DNA from: Amycolatopsis acidiphila
Lineage (GTDB): Bacteria > Actinomycetota > Actinomycetes > Mycobacteriales > Pseudonocardiaceae
Direction: 5' to 3'
NCBI RefSeq assembly: GCF_021391495.1
Contig: NZ_CP090063.1
Coordinates: 5,394,001-5,458,000, forward strand
DNA: 64,000 nt
Below the pieces are notes generated by a model. It was given only the letters and a program-made list of their open reading frames with translations, was not told the DNA's origin and did no database searches. Below, one piece after another: positions 61,626 to 64,000 of the stretch. Numbering within the stretch: position 1 is the stretch's first letter; every line of letters starts with the position of its first letter. Both the position numbers and the translations under genes were made by a program.

Positions 61626-62483
61626 TCAGTTCGCGATAGGGGCATTGGGGAACCCGCCCCAGAACGCCTGCTGGCAGATCAGACCCACCACGCTGACGAG
61701 GACCATGTTGACCACCATCGACTTGGCGGTGTTGACGCCGACGCCGACGGGGCCGCCCTTGGCGTTGTAGCCGTAGTAGCAGCCCACGATCACGATCAGA
61801 GTGCCGAGCGCCATCGTCCAGACGAGGGAGTAGAGCAGGTCCAGCGGGTTCTGGAACGCCCAGAACACGCCGAGGTAGCCCCCTTCGGACACGGTGTGCA
61901 GCACGTGCACGACCATGAACCAGGAGCTGATGTAGAGCATGCCCAAGCCCACGATGTAGAGGAACGGCATCGCGATCCAGGCGGCGATGAGCCTGGTACC
62001 GACAAGGTAGGGCAGGCTGCGGATGCCCATGACCTCGAGGGCGTCGACCTCCTCGGTGATCCGCATGGACCCGATCTCCGCCACGAGCCCGCAGCCGACC
62101 TTGGCCGCGAGGATCCAGCCCCACATCTCCGGCCCCGCGGTACGGAGCCCGCCCAGCGCCGGAAAGATCCCCACGTAGCCACCGGCGCCGAACTGGGTGG
62201 TGATGTAGTGCCCCTCGACCGCGAAGGCGGCGCCGATGACGAACTCCATCATCCAGATGACCAGGCCGCTGGAGAAGATCAGGATACCGGTCTGCCGGAA
62301 CGCCTCCGACACGTAGAGCCGGACCTGGGGAAGTGCCGCCACGGCCCGGCCCCCGAAGGAGACCATGTCCGCGGCGTTCTCCAGCATCGTCCGGAGCTTC
62401 GCCCGGCCGCGCCGGAAAAGCTCCTCCGATCCCGCATTTCGTGGCTCGGCGCGGTGCGCCGGGCCGGTGCTGGCAACAGTCAC
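61626..62483 (-). CDS. yrbEB: YrbE-type MCE permease, second subunit, cluster 2
   Basis: 285 residues from the GTG at 62483 (GGGGGA upstream, 11 bases after yrbEA). About six hydrophobic segments. The coupling loop is AAKVGCGLVAEIGSMRITEE then VDALEVMGIRS, and the C-terminal signature is GCYYGYNAKGGPVGVGVNTA. Its partner is the YrbEA subunit encoded next to it. Confidence 0.93.
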   Translation of the reverse strand: MTVASTGPAHRAEPRNAGSEELFRRGRAKLRTMLENAADMVSFGGRAVAALPQVRLYVSEAFRQTGILIFSSGLVIWMMEFVIGAAFAVEGHYITTQFGAGGYVGIFPALGGLRTAGPEMWGWILAAKVGCGLVAEIGSMRITEEVDALEVMGIRSLPYLVGTRLIAAWIAMPFLYIVGLGMLYISSWFMVVHVLHTVSEGGYLGVFWAFQNPLDLLYSLVWTMALGTLIVIVGCYYGYNAKGGPVGVGVNTAKSMVVNMVLVSVVGLICQQAFWGGFPNAPIAN

Positions 62484-62494
62484 TCCGGGTCCCC

Positions 62495-63352
62495 CTATCG
62501 AACCGTCTGCATTTGGGGAAAGAGACCGAGTGAGATCATGTTCAGGGCGAGGTCCACCAGGAAGACCAGCGCGAACGCGATCACGACGGCCTGGTTGACC
62601 GCCCGGCCGACGCCCATGGCCCCGCCGCTCGAGTTGATGCCCTTGTAGGAGCACACGATTCCGATGACGAAGCCGATGATCGTGCTCTTCAGCAGCGCCA
62701 CCGCGAGCTCCACAGTGGTCACGTTCGCGAACAGCGCCGTGAAGTAGTCTCCGGCGGGCACGCTGCCGAAGGACATGACTCCCAGCACGCCGGTGACGAT
62801 TCCGATGATCACCGAAACCAGCATCAGCAGCGGTGTCATGATCGTCGCCGCGAGTACGCGAGGCAGGACCAGCTCGCGCACCGGGTCCATGCCGAGCACC
62901 TCCAGCGCGTCCAGCTCCTCGCGCACCTTCCTGGCCCCGAGGTCGGAACAGATCGCCGCGCCGACGATCCCCGCGACCACCATGGAGTTGATCCAGGGGG
63001 TGAACTCGCGAAGGTTGAAGATGAAGAAGTACTGGCCGTAACGACTGGCCGCGCCGAGCAGGCCGATGAAGTTGATGCCCAGGATCGCGATCATCATGCC
63101 GAAGGCGAACACGGCGAGGATCATCGGGAACCAGCAGAGCTTGAGGATCCGGTACAGCTCGTCCCGCACGATGCCCCAGTAGCCGACCGGCCGCCGGATG
63201 GCGGTCCACAGGACCCGGCCTCCCAGCTGTGCCAGTGCCCCGACCTCGGCGAGCGGAGCGAAGAGCGGTCGCGGAACGCGAGCCGCCCACTGCGAGTGCG
63301 GCCCCTTGGTGGCCTTACCGCCCGTGCGGCCGCCTGCGTCGACGGTGGTCAT
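62495..63352 (-). CDS. yrbEA: YrbE-type MCE permease, first subunit, cluster 2
   Basis: 285 residues from the ATG at 63352. RPVGYWGIVRDELYRILKLC near the N-terminus, coupling loop CSDLGARKVREELDALEVLG, and YKGINSSGGAMGVGRAVNQA near the C-terminus are diagnostic. The ribosome site ahead of this ATG is weak, while a good one (AAGGAGG) lies 30 bases further upstream without a suitably spaced start, so the true N-terminus is a little uncertain. First gene of mce operon 2. Confidence 0.92.
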   Translation of the reverse strand: MTTVDAGGRTGGKATKGPHSQWAARVPRPLFAPLAEVGALAQLGGRVLWTAIRRPVGYWGIVRDELYRILKLCWFPMILAVFAFGMMIAILGINFIGLLGAASRYGQYFFIFNLREFTPWINSMVVAGIVGAAICSDLGARKVREELDALEVLGMDPVRELVLPRVLAATIMTPLLMLVSVIIGIVTGVLGVMSFGSVPAGDYFTALFANVTTVELAVALLKSTIIGFVIGIVCSYKGINSSGGAMGVGRAVNQAVVIAFALVFLVDLALNMISLGLFPQMQTVR

Positions 63353-63467
63353 CGCCGCACCGGAGAGGACGAGACGAGTGCCCTCCTTTTCGTGCCGCAG
63401 CACTGATATCCGGGCAGGTGACGAGCATCCATGGCTTCCTCACACATCGTTGTCGAGTAAGTCATAT

Positions 63468-63496
63468 TTTCTACATGTACGTTGATAACTGGTCAA
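63468..63496 (-). promoter_or_regulatory. candidate promoter of mce operon 2
   Basis: On the minus strand TTGACC (63496-63491) and TAGAAA (63473-63468) are separated by exactly 17 bases, about 115 bases ahead of yrbEA. It has the same form as the divergent promoter 40 bases away. Confidence 0.5.
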
Positions 63497-63535
63497 GGCC
63501 CGATCGATGCCAGGGTGAGGATCGCGGGGGCGGCC

Positions 63536-63564
63536 TTGACAGAGATCTTACCATCTTGTAGAAG
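63536..63564 (+). promoter_or_regulatory. candidate promoter of the VanB-type reductase gene
   Basis: TTGACA at 63536-63541 and TAGAAG at 63559-63564 with a 17-base spacer, about 85 bases ahead of the reductase start. It stands back-to-back with the mce operon 2 promoter. Confidence 0.5.
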
Positions 63565-63648
63565 AATTTACGATCTAGTCCAGGTCGGTCGGCACCTGCA
63601 GTACCCCGACGCAGACATCCAGTCCCAGACAGGGAGGTGCGGTCGGCA

Positions 63649-64000
63649 ATGTCGCCAGAAACGTCCGCCACGCTCAGCCGTCGCCCCGTGGAGATGGCCA
63701 TGCCCCAGGAACCCTCGCGCCCCGCGAACGGCGGCGCGGACACCGTCGAACTACTGGTCCGCAGGGTCGACCGGGTGGGCGACGACACGATCGCGCTCGT
63801 GCTCGCCGACGCCGCCGGGCGGGAGCTTCCCGCCTGGAAACCCGGGGCTCACATCGACCTCGTCCTGAACGAAACTCTGACCCGCCAGTATTCGCTGTGC
63901 GGAGACCCGGACGACCGGTCCGCGTGGCGACTCGGGATCCTCCGGGAGCCCAAGAGCCGCGGCGGCTCGGAGTATCTACACGATCGGGTGGAGCCAGGAT
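63649..64000 (+). CDS. PDR/VanB-family oxidoreductase, 3' part outside window
   Basis: First 117 residues of a phthalate-dioxygenase-reductase/VanB-type protein, which passes electrons from NAD(P)H through FMN and a plant-type [2Fe-2S] centre to an oxygenase. The flavin-binding part is visible: VELLVRRVDRVGDDTIALVL, then PAWKPGAHIDL, then the diagnostic TRQYSLCGDP and LGILREPKSRGGSEYLHD. The ATG at 63649 has GGGAGG 11 bases upstream; internal ATGs at codons 16 and 18 are alternatives because the first 30 residues look disordered. The oxygenase partner should lie beyond the window. Confidence 0.85.
   Translation, partial: MSPETSATLSRRPVEMAMPQEPSRPANGGADTVELLVRRVDRVGDDTIALVLADAAGRELPAWKPGAHIDLVLNETLTRQYSLCGDPDDRSAWRLGILREPKSRGGSEYLHDRVEPG

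Noticed and set aside
1..64000. CRISPR arrays, tRNA/rRNA genes, replication origin
   Set aside because: I saw no regularly spaced repeats, no cloverleaf-like clusters and no DnaA-box clusters while reading. A tRNA or covariance scan would settle small RNAs.

Overview
This 64 kb window is high-GC, densely packed actinobacterial DNA. Translational coupling through ATGA/GTGA overlaps is common, and GTG starts are frequent. Two complete mce operons, several cytochrome P450 genes with private ferredoxins, F420/luciferase-like and acyl-CoA enzymes, and ECF sigma factors together suggest a mycolate-related or Pseudonocardiales-type actinomycete (Amycolatopsis-like). That placement is inference; no rRNA or tRNA is present to fix it.

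Layout. 1-1.6 kb: the 3' part of a ferredoxin reductase and a class II aldolase. 1.7-3.2 kb: a low-GC scrap region with an IS110 remnant and an NPCBM-like fragment. 3.3-5.8 kb: an ArsR-ArsC fusion, a VOC protein and an APC permease. 6.0-10.6 kb: a TetR-associated minus-strand operon, ferredoxin-P450-SDR-ferredoxin reductase (broken)-CMD protein, followed by a MarR remnant. 10.9-11.6 kb: decayed genes. 11.7-15.3 kb: a parvulin-like protein and an ECF sigma factor, divergent from a LuxR regulator.

15.3-41.3 kb is one unidirectional minus-strand array. In transcription order it holds: enoyl-CoA hydratase, luciferase-like monooxygenase, acyl-CoA ligase, acyl-CoA dehydrogenase and a LuxR regulator; then mce operon 1 (yrbEA, yrbEB, ATPase, mceA-F), an RND transporter, a parvulin-like protein and a 74-residue membrane protein; then alcohol dehydrogenase, P450, ferredoxin reductase, [2Fe-2S] ferredoxin and aldehyde dehydrogenase. 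The simplest reading is an uptake-plus-catabolism system. Mce imports a hydrophobic, perhaps terpenoid or alicyclic, compound. The P450/ADH/ALDH branch would take it or an alcohol to a carboxylate, and the ligase/ACAD/hydratase branch would activate and start to degrade the acid. A PaaX-like regulator with a palindromic operator sits divergently at the head.

42.5-45.2 kb is a junction zone: a recombinase remnant, an intact ISL3-family element with 22 bp inverted repeats and an 8 bp target duplication, a deleted acyl-CoA dehydrogenase remnant and a 50 bp perfect palindrome. 45.2-46.8 kb is a ferredoxin/P450 pair behind a near-consensus promoter. 46.9-47.3 kb is a small membrane protein.

47.3-63.4 kb is mce operon 2: the same yrbE-yrbE-ATPase-mceA-F-RND-parvulin-74 aa cassette, continuing into two Mce-associated membrane proteins and an ECF sigma factor. 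A divergent promoter pair separates it from a VanB-type reductase cut by the window end.

The most novel signal is the repeated cassette placed after mceF: an RND protein, a membrane-anchored parvulin-like protein in which both conserved active-site histidines are asparagine, and a 74-residue membrane protein. A third such parvulin is paired with another ECF sigma factor.
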